Assembly: GCA_964453645.1 (NCBI GenBank)
Contig: CAYVRJ010000005.1
Span: 62,001-126,000, forward strand
Direction: 5' to 3'
Length of the DNA: 64,000 nt
DNA from: CAYVRJ01 sp964453645
GTDB lineage: Bacteria; Bacillota; Clostridia; Christensenellales; JAWKQI01
Part shown: piece by piece, positions 7,065-15,902 of the stretch
Layout: each line of letters starts with the position of its first letter
How positions within the stretch are numbered: position 1 is the first letter of the stretch
Notes under the pieces: generated by a model
Database searches by the model: none
What the model saw: only the letters and a program-made list of their open reading frames with translations
What the model was told of the DNA's origin: nothing
Program-made: the position numbers and the translations under genes

Positions 7065-10000
7065 TTATACAGTACTTGGCTGCAAGTTGCAATCAATTTG
7101 GGAAACCAACACAAAAAGTTCAACAATGGACTTCATCTTGAGCACAATGGTCATAGGCTGCTTGGGTAATAACCTAGCCCCGTCATACTCCTTGAGCTGC
7201 TCGATAAGCCGCTTGGAATTCACCATTGCATTCTCGTGAAAAATAATCTCCACCGACTCACTCTTGCGAATAATCGACGCTATGTTCTTCACCTGGGCAT
7301 AACGCCGTAGCAGTGCAATACTCACCAAATTCTTAGCCGCAGGAGGCACCTCCTTAAACCGCTTTTCCATCTCGTTTAATATATTTGCCGCATCCCCCTT
7401 GGAGCGTATGGCGGCAATCTTCTTGTAATACTCAATGCGCAGCTTGTCGTCCGTTATAAACGTTAAGTGTGCGTCCATGTTCAGCTCAATGGAACACTCC
7501 GGCTCCTCCCGGCTCTCCTCGCCCTTCAGCTCGCCAACAGCTTCCTTCATCATGCGCAGATACATCTCGTAGCCCACGTTTTGCATGTGCCCCGACTGCT
7601 CGGGCCCCAACAGGTTGCCCGCTCCCCGAATCTCCAAGTCTCGCATGGCGACTTTAAGTCCCGAACCGAATTCGGTAAAATCCCGCAGGGCGTTGAGCCG
7701 CTTCTGGGCATCTTGGGAGAGAAACATTTCTGAAACAAAGGTTAAATAGGCATAGGACGTGGCAGAGCTTCGCCCCACTCGGCCCTTTAGCTGATACAGC
7801 TCCGAAATGCCGAACTTATCCGCTTCATATATAATGATTGTGTTTGCATTTTTAATGTCCAACCCCGACTCCACGATGGTGGTGGAGAGCAGCACGTCGA
7901 ATTCCCGGTTTAGAAAATCTTCCATGGCCTTTTCTAGCTCGTGTTTTTCCATCTGCCCGTGGGCAATGCGCATGCGAACATCGGGCATGAGCTTTAGGAG
8001 TTCCCCCGAAATGTATTGCAGGGTGGAGATCCTCCGGCACACAAAAAACACCTGTCCGCCCCGGGCACATTCCTTTAAAATGGCTTCCTGTGCCAACTCG
8101 AAGGAAAACTCCATCACATAGGTGTTGATGGGTATACGCTCCTCGATGGGGGTGTCGATGGTGCTCAAGTTGCGAATGCCGATGAGGGACATTTCTAACG
8201 TGCGGGGAATGGGTGTTGCGCTTAAGGATAAGACGTCTACGTTTGTCTTAATTTCCTTAATCCGCTCCTTGTGGGCAACCCCAAACCGATGTTCTTCATC
8301 GATGACCAGCAATCCCAAATCGGCAAACTTTACGTCTTTGGAGAGCAGCCGATGGGTGCCGATGGCAATATCCACTGTGCCCTCCCGAATGCCCTTGAGT
8401 GCCTCTGTGGCCTCTTTTTTCGTTGCAAATCTGCTCAGAGAAGCGATGTTAACGGGAAAACCCTCGAACCGCTTCTTAAACGTCTCGTAGTGTTGTGCGG
8501 CCAGCAGGGTGGTGGGGGCCAGCACACAGCACTGCTTTTCATCCATTGCCGCTTTAAAGCAGGCACGCATGGCCACTTCGGTCTTGCCATACCCAACGTC
8601 TCCCAGCAGTAGCCGATCCATGGCTCGTCCGTTCTCCATATCCGCTTTGATTTCGGAGAGCACCTGCAACTGCCCGGGCGTTTCTTCATAATCGAAGGCA
8701 TCTTCAAACTCTTGCTGCCAAACCGTGTCGGGGGAGAACATATACCCCTTGGCGTTCATCCGGGACTGATACAGGGAAAACAGCTTGACCGCCAAGTCTT
8801 TTAAGGCCGATTTGGCCTTCACCTTGGAATTCTCCCACTCCTTGCCCCCCAGCTTGTTGAGCTTTGGCTCTGTATCGCTGCCCGATAAATACTTGGTGAT
8901 CCTGCCCGCCTGATCCACCGGAAGGTATAACTTATCCCCCTCCCGATACTGAAGCACGATGTAATCCCGCACGATACCCGCAACGGTCTTGGTCTCCATG
9001 CCCACATATCGACCCTTGCCGTGGAGGTCGTGGACGATGATATCTCCCACGGCGATGTTGTCGAAGAAGTCTTCGCTGGCTTTTTTTGGATTGGTCTTGT
9101 GTTTGGAACGATTTTGTCCATATAAATTGGCTTCGCCCAGTACGATGAGTTTTTCCCCGGACAGTTCAAATCCGTCGGATAAACTGTTGTCCGTCACCGT
9201 AACGCCAAACAGCCCCGCATCGTTTAACGCCTTGCTCAGGGTCTGTGCCCGGGAGGCCGAACCACAGGAGCAAATCACCCGATACCCGTGTTCGCACCGC
9301 AGGGAGATATCCCCAATGAGTTCGCTCTGCTTAGCCGAATAGGTGGGCAGTTTTTTAGCCCCAAAGTCAATGTGGGTCGTATATTTTAATTTTTTGGTAC
9401 TTTCAAATTTATTGATGTCGATGAGCTTGTGCCCTAAACAGGTTTCCAAAACAGCTTCAAAGGGGTAGTGCAGGTCTTCCATGCCGGACAGGGCGTAACT
9501 TGCTGTGAGCGCACTCTTCATGCTCTCCTGATATTCGTCGTCGAAGGTGGTCACACTTTGCACAATCTGGTTGATTCCGTCCAAAACACAAATACAATCG
9601 CCCATGTAGTCGAAGAAGGTGTGTTCATACACCACGTGGGTCATGTTGCGCAAGTCGTCGAACACCCGTTCTTCCTGGATGAGTTCTGCATACCTTGCCA
9701 CTTTATGAAAGGAAGATTTTTTCTCTTCTTGCGTCAAATACGAAATTAATTTCTTTTTTTGATCGGGGGAGAGCAGGAATTCACTCATGGGAGGAATGGT
9801 TACCCGCTCATGGGTCATTTTTTCAATTTCATCGCCAAAGCGTTCGATGTGATAGGAGCCCTCGTAGGTGCAGATATCCACAATGTCCCCGCGGATGGCG
9901 AACTCACCCACTTCTTGAGCCAATTCCACCCTGTCGTAGCCCATTTGAACCAGTTTTGTTTCAATGCCGGGGATTTCCTGGCCTATTATGAGTTCCTCAA

Positions 10001-10373
10001 AGGAAGCGTAGAAAAGCTCTGGGTCGACCAAACGTTGGCGCAGGGCGTTGATGGAGGTACACACCACGTCAGCACAGTCCACGTTGCGCAGGGCTTCAAT
10101 GCGTTTCACGGTTGTTTCTCTGCCCAGTTCTGCCGGGCGGAGCAGTGTTTCCCGCATGGGCAGGTATACGCTATTTGGGATGTTGATGTGGGTGTTTAAG
10201 GCAAAGTAGTCGTTGGATGCGATGAACAATATTTTCTTGCCCGAATTTTTGGCAAGCAAAGGCAGAACGATCTGGGCGAGTGTGGGGGGCAGACCGTTTA
10301 GTGCGATACACCCTTTTGCGCTCAGCAGTTCTTGAAATGCTTTTGAATTTTCGATTACGTGTTCGATGTTCAA
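7065..10373 (-). CDS. mfd: Transcription-repair coupling factor Mfd
   Basis: A 1102-residue ATP-dependent translocase that removes stalled RNA polymerase and recruits UvrA to damage. Domains in order: UvrB-like N-terminal region, CarD/RID polymerase-binding domain near 435-510 (GDIIVHDLHGKGRYVG), RecG-like helicase with Walker A GDVGYGKTE near residue 590 and DEEH box (VIDEEHRFG) near 690, and the C-terminal TRCF domain. Length is close to the usual 1150. The gene is followed and preceded by repeat copies 3 and 4, so it may be transcribed alone. Confidence 0.97.
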   Translation of the reverse strand: MNIEHVIENSKAFQELLSAKGCIALNGLPPTLAQIVLPLLAKNSGKKILFIASNDYFALNTHINIPNSVYLPMRETLLRPAELGRETTVKRIEALRNVDCADVVCTSINALRQRLVDPELFYASFEELIIGQEIPGIETKLVQMGYDRVELAQEVGEFAIRGDIVDICTYEGSYHIERFGDEIEKMTHERVTIPPMSEFLLSPDQKKKLISYLTQEEKKSSFHKVARYAELIQEERVFDDLRNMTHVVYEHTFFDYMGDCICVLDGINQIVQSVTTFDDEYQESMKSALTASYALSGMEDLHYPFEAVLETCLGHKLIDINKFESTKKLKYTTHIDFGAKKLPTYSAKQSELIGDISLRCEHGYRVICSCGSASRAQTLSKALNDAGLFGVTVTDNSLSDGFELSGEKLIVLGEANLYGQNRSKHKTNPKKASEDFFDNIAVGDIIVHDLHGKGRYVGMETKTVAGIVRDYIVLQYREGDKLYLPVDQAGRITKYLSGSDTEPKLNKLGGKEWENSKVKAKSALKDLAVKLFSLYQSRMNAKGYMFSPDTVWQQEFEDAFDYEETPGQLQVLSEIKADMENGRAMDRLLLGDVGYGKTEVAMRACFKAAMDEKQCCVLAPTTLLAAQHYETFKKRFEGFPVNIASLSRFATKKEATEALKGIREGTVDIAIGTHRLLSKDVKFADLGLLVIDEEHRFGVAHKERIKEIKTNVDVLSLSATPIPRTLEMSLIGIRNLSTIDTPIEERIPINTYVMEFSFELAQEAILKECARGGQVFFVCRRISTLQYISGELLKLMPDVRMRIAHGQMEKHELEKAMEDFLNREFDVLLSTTIVESGLDIKNANTIIIYEADKFGISELYQLKGRVGRSSATSYAYLTFVSEMFLSQDAQKRLNALRDFTEFGSGLKVAMRDLEIRGAGNLLGPEQSGHMQNVGYEMYLRMMKEAVGELKGEESREEPECSIELNMDAHLTFITDDKLRIEYYKKIAAIRSKGDAANILNEMEKRFKEVPPAAKNLVSIALLRRYAQVKNIASIIRKSESVEIIFHENAMVNSKRLIEQLKEYDGARLLPKQPMTIVLKMKSIVELFVLVSQIDCNLQPSTV

Positions 10374-10404
10374 TGTCGTCTCTTTAGTAGTTATTTATTT
10401 TTTA

Positions 10405-10573
10405 TGGCGCTCTGCCCCATGCCCCGTTCAGGGGACTTTTTGACGCAAAGCTATCGCTTTGCTAACACGTGAATATACTACACCCTAGCAAATGCGTCAG
10501 CATTTGCGACAAGAGGGGTCAAGGGGGAATCATTCCCCCTTGTGGGTTTGGGGCAAAGCCCCAAGAAAAACCT
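10405..10573 (-). repeat. Composite intergenic repeat, copy 4
   Basis: Minus orientation. It contains GGCGCTCTGCCCC, GCAAAGCTATCGCTTTGC, GCAAATGCGTCAGCATTTGC, AGAGGGGTCAAGGGGG with GGGGGAATCATTCCCCC, and GGGTTTGGGGCAAAGCCCC. The CAAAAAG/hairpin part is shortened. It lies between the mfd start and the pth stop. Confidence 0.86.
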
Positions 10574-10577
10574 TGAA

Positions 10578-11162
10578 TCAGTTGTATTTTTGCTGTGCAG
10601 AGGTTACGCCCCCGGTTAGAATTTCAACCAGCGCATCAGCCGCACGCCTGTAGCCGCTAAAAGCCACTTCCAACTCGTCGTCCGCATAAGTGGACAGCAC
10701 GTGATCCACAATATCTCCGGGGTTTTTGCCAATTCCCACCCGCAGGCGCAGAAATTCATCGGTCTTTATGGTGGAGACAATGGATCGCATGCCGTTGTGG
10801 GTGCCTGCACTGCCCCGTTCCTTAATGCGCACAGCTCCTAAGGGTATATCCACATCGTCATACACCACTATTATTTGATTCATCTTGGCCTTATATTCCG
10901 AAACCAAAGTTTTTATTGCTCTTCCGCTGTTGTTCATAAACGTTTGAGGCAAAACCAGCAGTACGTTTTTATCCGATATGGTCACACGTGCCGTGTTCAT
11001 CACAGGGCTTCTTGAAAACTTTTTTACCTTAAAAGTCTGTGCCAAAATATCAAGCACGTCAAACCCTGCGTTGTGGCGGGTGCGACGATATTGATAACCG
11101 GGGTTTCCCAACCCCACGATGTAATAATCGACGGTTTGTTTCTTCTTTTGCTTGAAAAACAT
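10578..11162 (-). CDS. pth: Peptidyl-tRNA hydrolase
   Basis: A 194-residue enzyme that frees peptides from prematurely released peptidyl-tRNA. With ATG 11162 the conserved residues are Asn20 (GLGNPG), catalytic His30 (RTRHNAGF), the Asp pair in VVYDDVDIPLG and the HNGMRS loop. ATG 11162 shares its A with the TGA of glmU (TGATG) and has AAGGAC just upstream, so translation is coupled to glmU. An in-frame upstream ATG at 11189 would overlap glmU further and is less likely. The glmU-pth order is common in Firmicutes. Confidence 0.95.
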   Translation of the reverse strand: MFFKQKKKQTVDYYIVGLGNPGYQYRRTRHNAGFDVLDILAQTFKVKKFSRSPVMNTARVTISDKNVLLVLPQTFMNNSGRAIKTLVSEYKAKMNQIIVVYDDVDIPLGAVRIKERGSAGTHNGMRSIVSTIKTDEFLRLRVGIGKNPGDIVDHVLSTYADDELEVAFSGYRRAADALVEILTGGVTSAQQKYN

Positions 11163-12478
11163 CAGTCCTTTTGCTTGGGAGAAACCCAACCCTCCTTAAT
11201 GGTTTGGCGACTGCGGGCAATACACAGGGCGTTGTCGGGCACGTCGTGGGTCACGGTGGATCCTGCGGCAATATAACTGCCGTTGCCCACGCTCACCGGT
11301 GCCACTAAATTTACGTTACAGCCCACAAAGCAATTGTCCCCCACTTTGGTGTGGTGCTTTCGCTTTCCGTCGTAGTTCACAAACACCACCCCACAGGCCA
11401 CGTTGGATTTTTCGCCAATCTCTCCATCCCCCACGTAGGAAAGGTGGGGCACTTTGGAGCCGTTGCCGATGGATGCGTTTTTCACTTCCACAAAATCTCC
11501 CACTTTGCAGTTGCTGCCCACTTTGGAATGAGGGCGCAAATAGGCGTATGGGCCGATACTGGTATTGTCTCCCACAGTGGAATCAACGATATAACAGTTA
11601 AACAGCGTTGTATAACTGCCAATGGTCGTATTGCCCTTGAGCACCACCCCGGGATAGATCACAGATCCCTCTCCAATTTTCACGGAAGCATCGATATAGG
11701 CCTGTTTGGGATCGATGAACCGAACACCGTTTTGCATGTGTTGTTTATGAATCCGAAGGCGCAGTTTTTCCTCCGCCAGGGAGAGTTCATAGAGATCGTT
11801 GACCCCTTGCCCTTCGGAACTATCGTTTAGGGCATAGGTGTTGATTTTTTTGTTCTTCTGATGTAATATTTCAACAACGTCGGTCAAGTAGTATTCGCCC
11901 TTCTTGGGGTTGGGTTGAATTTCGTTAAGGGCGTCTATGAGTAAGGGGATATCGAAGCAGTAGATGGAGACGTTTGTTTCGTTTATTTTCTTTTCGTCCT
12001 CCGTTGCATCCAACTCCTCCACGATTTTAATGACGCTGCCGTTGCTCTCCTTTACGATACGTCCGTAACCCGTTGGGTCTTGGTGGGTGCAGGTGGCTAA
12101 GGTGAGGGCCGTATCTTTGGCGGCAAAGAGGATGTTGTTCAGGGTTTGGCCGGTGATTAACGGCATATCCCCTGCGATGACAAAGACTTTACCCGTCTTA
12201 CCCTGGAGGTATTCTTTGGTTTGCATGACGGCATGGCCGCTGCCCAGCAGTTCTTTCTGGTGGGCGTATGTGGCGGTGTCACCGAAGTAGTCCATGAGGG
12301 ATTCTTTTTTATGACCCACGACGATGCAGGGTTTTTCGGTGATGACGCTGTCAAGGGCACTTTTGACCCAGCCGGCCATAGGCAAGCCGCACAGTTCGTG
12401 CAGGCATTTGGGTATTTGGGATTTCATGCGTGTTCCCTCGCCTGCGCACAGGATCACTGCCAAGGTGTTTTCTTTCAT
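11162..12478 (-). CDS. glmU: Bifunctional GlcNAc-1-P uridyltransferase / GlcN-1-P acetyltransferase
   Basis: A 438-residue enzyme making UDP-GlcNAc, the first peptidoglycan precursor. The N-terminal pyrophosphorylase has the signature CAGEGTRMKSQIPK at residues 11-24. The C-terminal half is a left-handed beta helix with hexapeptide repeats; LSYVGDGEIGEKSNVACG and NYDGKRKHHTKVG carry the acetyltransferase residues. It is slightly shorter than the usual 455. It feeds the MurB and MurC genes elsewhere in the window. Upstream lies repeat copy 5; downstream pth overlaps by one base. Confidence 0.96.
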   Translation of the reverse strand: MKENTLAVILCAGEGTRMKSQIPKCLHELCGLPMAGWVKSALDSVITEKPCIVVGHKKESLMDYFGDTATYAHQKELLGSGHAVMQTKEYLQGKTGKVFVIAGDMPLITGQTLNNILFAAKDTALTLATCTHQDPTGYGRIVKESNGSVIKIVEELDATEDEKKINETNVSIYCFDIPLLIDALNEIQPNPKKGEYYLTDVVEILHQKNKKINTYALNDSSEGQGVNDLYELSLAEEKLRLRIHKQHMQNGVRFIDPKQAYIDASVKIGEGSVIYPGVVLKGNTTIGSYTTLFNCYIVDSTVGDNTSIGPYAYLRPHSKVGSNCKVGDFVEVKNASIGNGSKVPHLSYVGDGEIGEKSNVACGVVFVNYDGKRKHHTKVGDNCFVGCNVNLVAPVSVGNGSYIAAGSTVTHDVPDNALCIARSRQTIKEGWVSPKQKD

Positions 12479-12524
12479 CTACAACGCAACCTTTCATATT
12501 TATATATTATATATATTTTTTTAT

Positions 12525-12726
12525 GGGGATTTTTGTGGGGCTCTGCCCCAAACCCCGCAAGGGGGTGACCCCCTTGACCCCTTGTCGCAAATGCCTTCGC
12601 ATTTGCTAGGGGGGAGTAATACATTTTAGCGTTAGCAAAGCGATCGCTTTGCGTCAAAAAGTTTTTGGGTTTCCAAAGGGTGTTTTTTCAAAAATACCCT
12701 TTGGCGGGTGCAGGGCGGAGCCCTGC
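12525..12726 (+). repeat. Composite intergenic repeat, copy 5 (most complete)
   Basis: Six hairpins in a row: GGGGCTCTGCCCC, AAGGGGGTGACCCCCTT, GCAAATGCCTTCGCATTTGC (12587-12606), GCAAAGCGATCGCTTTGC, CCAAAGGGTG... paired with ATACCCTTTGG across a T-rich loop, and GCAGGGCGGAGCCCTGC. CAAAAAGTTTTTGGGTTT joins the fourth and fifth. With the spoVG terminator it accounts for the 361-base gap; no gene is seen. Confidence 0.9.
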
Positions 12727-12793
12727 GTATAATTCCTTCATAATTAATACTATGTCACGGACATATTGTATAGGACAGAACAAAAAAAGGCAA

Positions 12794-12821
12794 GAAAAAA
12801 AGTCCGGTAAGCAATCCGGAC
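12794..12821 (-). terminator. Intrinsic terminator of spoVG
   Basis: On the minus strand GTCCGG (12821-12816), an eight-base loop, CCGGAC (12807-12802) and a run of seven to eight T, 19 bases after the spoVG stop. Confidence 0.85.
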
Positions 12822-12839
12822 CTCTGTATCTGATGAAAC

Positions 12840-13127
12840 TTAGTCGTCATACCCTTCTGTTGCAAACTCATCATCGGGCATCTGCGAAAAGCGTTCTAAA
12901 ATAGCTTTTTGCAGAATTTCCCGCGTCTCAGTGTTGATTGGGTGAGCAATGTCCTTATACTCACCCGCCGGCGTTTTTCTTGAGGGCATGGCAATGAATA
13001 ACCCAGTTTGCCCTTCGATAATTTTCATATCGTGGACAACAAACATATCGTCAAACGTCACCGAAACAATTGCCCTCATCTTGCCGACAGACTCAATCCT
13101 TCTAATACGAATATCGGTAATATCCAT
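12840..13127 (-). CDS. spoVG: SpoVG regulator
   Basis: A 95-residue member of the SpoVG family, site-specific nucleic-acid-binding regulators of sporulation and envelope genes. The signature is intact: ITDIRIRRI, MRAIVSVTFDDMFVVHDMKI and FIAMPSRKTPAGEYKDIAHP. GGAGG lies eight bases before ATG 13127. A sigma-H-like promoter (13191-13217) lies upstream and an intrinsic terminator downstream, so it is a single-gene unit as in B. subtilis. SpoVG also occurs in non-sporulating Firmicutes, so it is not proof of spores. Confidence 0.96.
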   Translation of the reverse strand: MDITDIRIRRIESVGKMRAIVSVTFDDMFVVHDMKIIEGQTGLFIAMPSRKTPAGEYKDIAHPINTETREILQKAILERFSQMPDDEFATEGYDD

Positions 13128-13190
13128 TTAGCGAGCCTCCAATGCTAAGTTATCGGTATTCTTGCTTAGAAAACGATATTGAAATATATT

Positions 13191-13217
13191 ATTCGCTATG
13201 AAATACCAATTTCCTTT
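13191..13217 (-). promoter_or_regulatory. Sigma-H-like promoter of spoVG
   Basis: On the minus strand AAAGGAAAT (core AGGAAAT, 13215-13209), 11 bases, then AGCGAATAA (core GAAT, 13194-13191). This fits the published sigma-H pattern RnAGGAwWW-11/12-RnnGAATww, and spoVG is the classic sigma-H target. Confidence 0.65.
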
Positions 13218-13317
13218 ATTTTTCTTTCTTTTTTACTAAAAATTTGTAATAATAGTTTAAAAAGTAATAAATTTACCCCTGCCGGGATATGATTGAACTA
13301 TAGCCCCAACTTGTAGG

Positions 13318-13346
13318 TTGCAAATTATAGCGTTCTCATATATAAT
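13318..13346 (+). promoter_or_regulatory. Sigma-A-type promoter of the murC-pheST operon
   Basis: TTGCAA (13318-13323), 17 bases and a perfect TATAAT (13341-13346), 25 bases before ATG 13371. The same TTGCAA-17-TATAAT arrangement precedes the nudix gene at 44805-44833. Confidence 0.75.
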
Positions 13347-13370
13347 GTTTGGGTGAATGAGGTGTAGACA

Positions 13371-14747
13371 ATGGTTATTAGCTTCTTAGAGAAATATAGA
13401 AATGAGCGCATTCATTTTATCGCCATGGGCGGATGCTCCATGTCGGGGCTTGCTATGATCCTTTCAAGCCTTGGCTTTAAGGTCACCGGTTCGGACAAAA
13501 ACGAAAGCGTTTTCACCAAAAACTTAAAGCGTGCAGGTTTCGATATCTCCATCGGCCACGATGCCAAACATATCCCCGGTGCGGGACTGGTGGTTTATAA
13601 CGCCGCCATCAAGCCGGGCAACCCCGAGTACGACAAGGCAAAAGAACTGGGCATCCCCATGATCGATCGTGCGGAGCTTCTCGGCCACATCAGCCACGAA
13701 TATAACAAAGTGGCCTGTGTTTCGGGCTGCCACGGCAAGACCACCATCACCTCCATGGCTTCCCTCATCTTAATTGAAGCCAACAAAAGCCCCGTGGTGC
13801 ACGTGGGTGGCATGGTGGATCACTTGGGCGGCGGAGTCCATCTTGGCAAGAGCGACATCTTCTTAACCGAAGCCTGTGAATATGTGGAGAGTTTCTTAAA
13901 ACTGTCCCCCAACTACATCGTGCTCAACAACATCGACGACGACCACTTGGATTATTATAAAAATATCGACAACATTATACACGCCTTTGAAAAGTTTGTG
14001 GCCCTGCTGCCCGAAGACGGGGTGCTCATCGCCAATGCGGACGATCCCTTGGTTTTACACATTGCCGATGAATACAAGGGCAAACACCTCTACAAATACT
14101 CCCTGCGGGGCAACGGGCATATTTTCCCCAAAAACGTGTCCTACAGCGAGCTGGGTTTCCCCTCCTTTGATTATTGCACAAAGGATATCTCCCACAGGAT
14201 CGAACTCACCGTGCTGGGCGAACACAATATCGAAAACGCCATGGCGGCCATCACCCTGTGCCACTTTGTCTTTGGAGTGTCCCTTGAAGACTGCGCTGCC
14301 GCACTAAAAAAATATACCCTTGCGGGTCGGCGGTTTGAGCTGATCGGCGAGAAAAACGGATATAAAATTGTCCACGACTACGCCCACCACCCCACAGAAA
14401 TTTCTGCCTGCCTCAAGGGAATCTCCAAGGCGCCCCACAACAAACTGTGGGCAGTGTTTCAGTGCAACAGTTATTCCAGGGCGAGATCTTTAAAAGATAA
14501 ATATGCAACTTGTTTTACCTATGCGGATACGGTCATTGTGCCCGATATCTTTCCGGGAAGGGACATCGACCGGGGGGATATTTATGCACCCGATCTGGTT
14601 GCGGCCATTGCCCCCTACAGCGATGTACTGCACATTCCCACCTTCGAAGAAATCGATGCCTATTTAACCAAACACGCACAGGCGGGAGATATTGTCATCA
14701 CCATCGGATCGGGTAACGTGTACGCCCTCTCCCAGAAGTTGTTGTAA
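13371..14747 (+). CDS. murC: UDP-N-acetylmuramate--L-alanine ligase
   Basis: A 458-residue Mur ligase that adds L-Ala to UDP-MurNAc in the cytoplasm. The N-terminal UDP-binding domain has MGGCSMSGLA; the ATP site is GCHGKTTIT (GTHGKTT in most relatives, here with Cys); the C-terminal domain carries DYAHHPTEI near 340. Length is typical. GAGGTG lies six bases before the ATG. It starts a tight operon with the thioesterase, TrmH, pheS and, across a repeat, pheT. Confidence 0.97.
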   Translation: MVISFLEKYRNERIHFIAMGGCSMSGLAMILSSLGFKVTGSDKNESVFTKNLKRAGFDISIGHDAKHIPGAGLVVYNAAIKPGNPEYDKAKELGIPMIDRAELLGHISHEYNKVACVSGCHGKTTITSMASLILIEANKSPVVHVGGMVDHLGGGVHLGKSDIFLTEACEYVESFLKLSPNYIVLNNIDDDHLDYYKNIDNIIHAFEKFVALLPEDGVLIANADDPLVLHIADEYKGKHLYKYSLRGNGHIFPKNVSYSELGFPSFDYCTKDISHRIELTVLGEHNIENAMAAITLCHFVFGVSLEDCAAALKKYTLAGRRFELIGEKNGYKIVHDYAHHPTEISACLKGISKAPHNKLWAVFQCNSYSRARSLKDKYATCFTYADTVIVPDIFPGRDIDRGDIYAPDLVAAIAPYSDVLHIPTFEEIDAYLTKHAQAGDIVITIGSGNVYALSQKLL

Positions 14748-14748
14748 T

Positions 14749-15147
14749 ATGGATATTCAAGGGATTCGAGCCTACTTTGCAAAGGATGTCTTTGCAACAG
14801 ATATGGGCATCTATATAGAAGAAGCGGAGCCGGGGAGTTGTACTTGTACGCTGCCTGTGACGGACAAGCTCAACAACGCCAAGGAGGGCGTGCAGGGGGG
14901 AGCCATCTTCACCCTTGCAGACTTTGCTTTTGCCGTGGCATCCAACTGCGACGGCACCCTGTGTGTGACCCACTCGTGTTCCATCACCTATCTTTTATCT
15001 GTGAAGGGCACAAAACTCACCGCCTGCGCCAAGTGTATCACCAAGACTCGGCGCACAACCACCTATGAAGTGTTCGTCTCAGACGACACGGGCAGACAGA
15101 TCGCCGTTGCTCTCATCAACGGACAAGTTGTTGCCAATGAAGTTTGA
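14749..15147 (+). CDS. PaaI-type hotdog thioesterase
   Basis: A 132-residue protein of the hotdog fold, family of PaaI acyl-CoA thioesterases. The central helix motif AKEGVQGGAIFTLADFAFAV and the following strand THSCSITYLLSVKG fit the family. ATG 14749 is one base after the murC stop, and the end overlaps the methyltransferase gene by 11 bases. The substrate is unknown; acyl-CoA hydrolysis is the family expectation. Confidence 0.85.
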   Translation: MDIQGIRAYFAKDVFATDMGIYIEEAEPGSCTCTLPVTDKLNNAKEGVQGGAIFTLADFAFAVASNCDGTLCVTHSCSITYLLSVKGTKLTACAKCITKTRRTTTYEVFVSDDTGRQIAVALINGQVVANEV

Positions 15148-15868
15148 GATTACCAGCGTCGGCAACAGCCGCATCAAGTTTTTTCGCACCCTGCGCCAAA
15201 AGAAGGTGCGGCAGGAGACGGGTTTGTTCCTCATTGAAGGGGAAAAGCTGTTTTTAGAGGCTCTCACCTATGCGCCGGAGGCCGTGATCGGCGTTGTAAC
15301 CACAACAGACCGGAAATTTGAAAACTTTTCGGGAGATGTGTATCTCGTTCCCGAACATGTGCTGGGCAGCTTGAGTGAGTTGGTGTCCCCCGAGGGTATT
15401 GTGGGCATCGTGGATTTATCCAAGCTCACCTATCGCTCCACCGGGGAGAAGGTTTGTATCTTAGACGGCGTGAGCATTCCGGCTAACGCCGGGGCGATTC
15501 TTCGCTCCTGTGCCGCTTTTGGCTTTGATAAACTATATCTTCACAACTGCTGTGATGTCTATGAAATAAAGGCCCTGCGGGCTTCCATGGGGGCAATCTT
15601 TCGCTGTGAGGTTTTGATAACCCACGACTTGGCAGCCCTTTTGCACTCCTTACCGATGCCCGTGTATGGGGCACATATGGAGGGTGCGGAACTGGACGAC
15701 ATTCCCAGTGAGGCAAGCACAACTCTTGTGTTTGGCAGTGAATCCCACGGATTGTCCGAAGTTGTGAAAAATTCGGCAAAGCTCATTAAAATACCCATGA
15801 GCTGCCAGTGCGAGAGTTTAAACTGTGCCGTTGCGGCAGGAATTATACTCTATAAATTTAGAAAATAG
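15137..15868 (+). CDS. TrmH/SpoU-family RNA 2'-O-methyltransferase
   Basis: A 243-residue SPOUT methyltransferase. An N-terminal L30e-like substrate-binding domain (1-95) is followed by the knotted SpoU domain with motif 1 NAGAILRSCAAFG, motif 2 LVFGSESHGLS and motif 3 IPMSCQCESLNCAVAAG. It modifies a ribose in rRNA or tRNA; the exact site is not readable from sequence. A gene of this type just before pheS is a common Firmicute arrangement (B. subtilis ysgA). ATG 15137 overlaps the thioesterase by 11 bases. Confidence 0.92.
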   Translation: MKFEITSVGNSRIKFFRTLRQKKVRQETGLFLIEGEKLFLEALTYAPEAVIGVVTTTDRKFENFSGDVYLVPEHVLGSLSELVSPEGIVGIVDLSKLTYRSTGEKVCILDGVSIPANAGAILRSCAAFGFDKLYLHNCCDVYEIKALRASMGAIFRCEVLITHDLAALLHSLPMPVYGAHMEGAELDDIPSEASTTLVFGSESHGLSEVVKNSAKLIKIPMSCQCESLNCAVAAGIILYKFRK

Positions 15869-15902
15869 GGGGTTTACTCCCTTCTTAAACTTTGGAGGAA
15901 CA

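Noticed and set aside
15869..15902. T-box leader for pheS
   Set aside because: Only 34 bases separate it from the upstream gene; the only T-box in the window is at 28801-29088.
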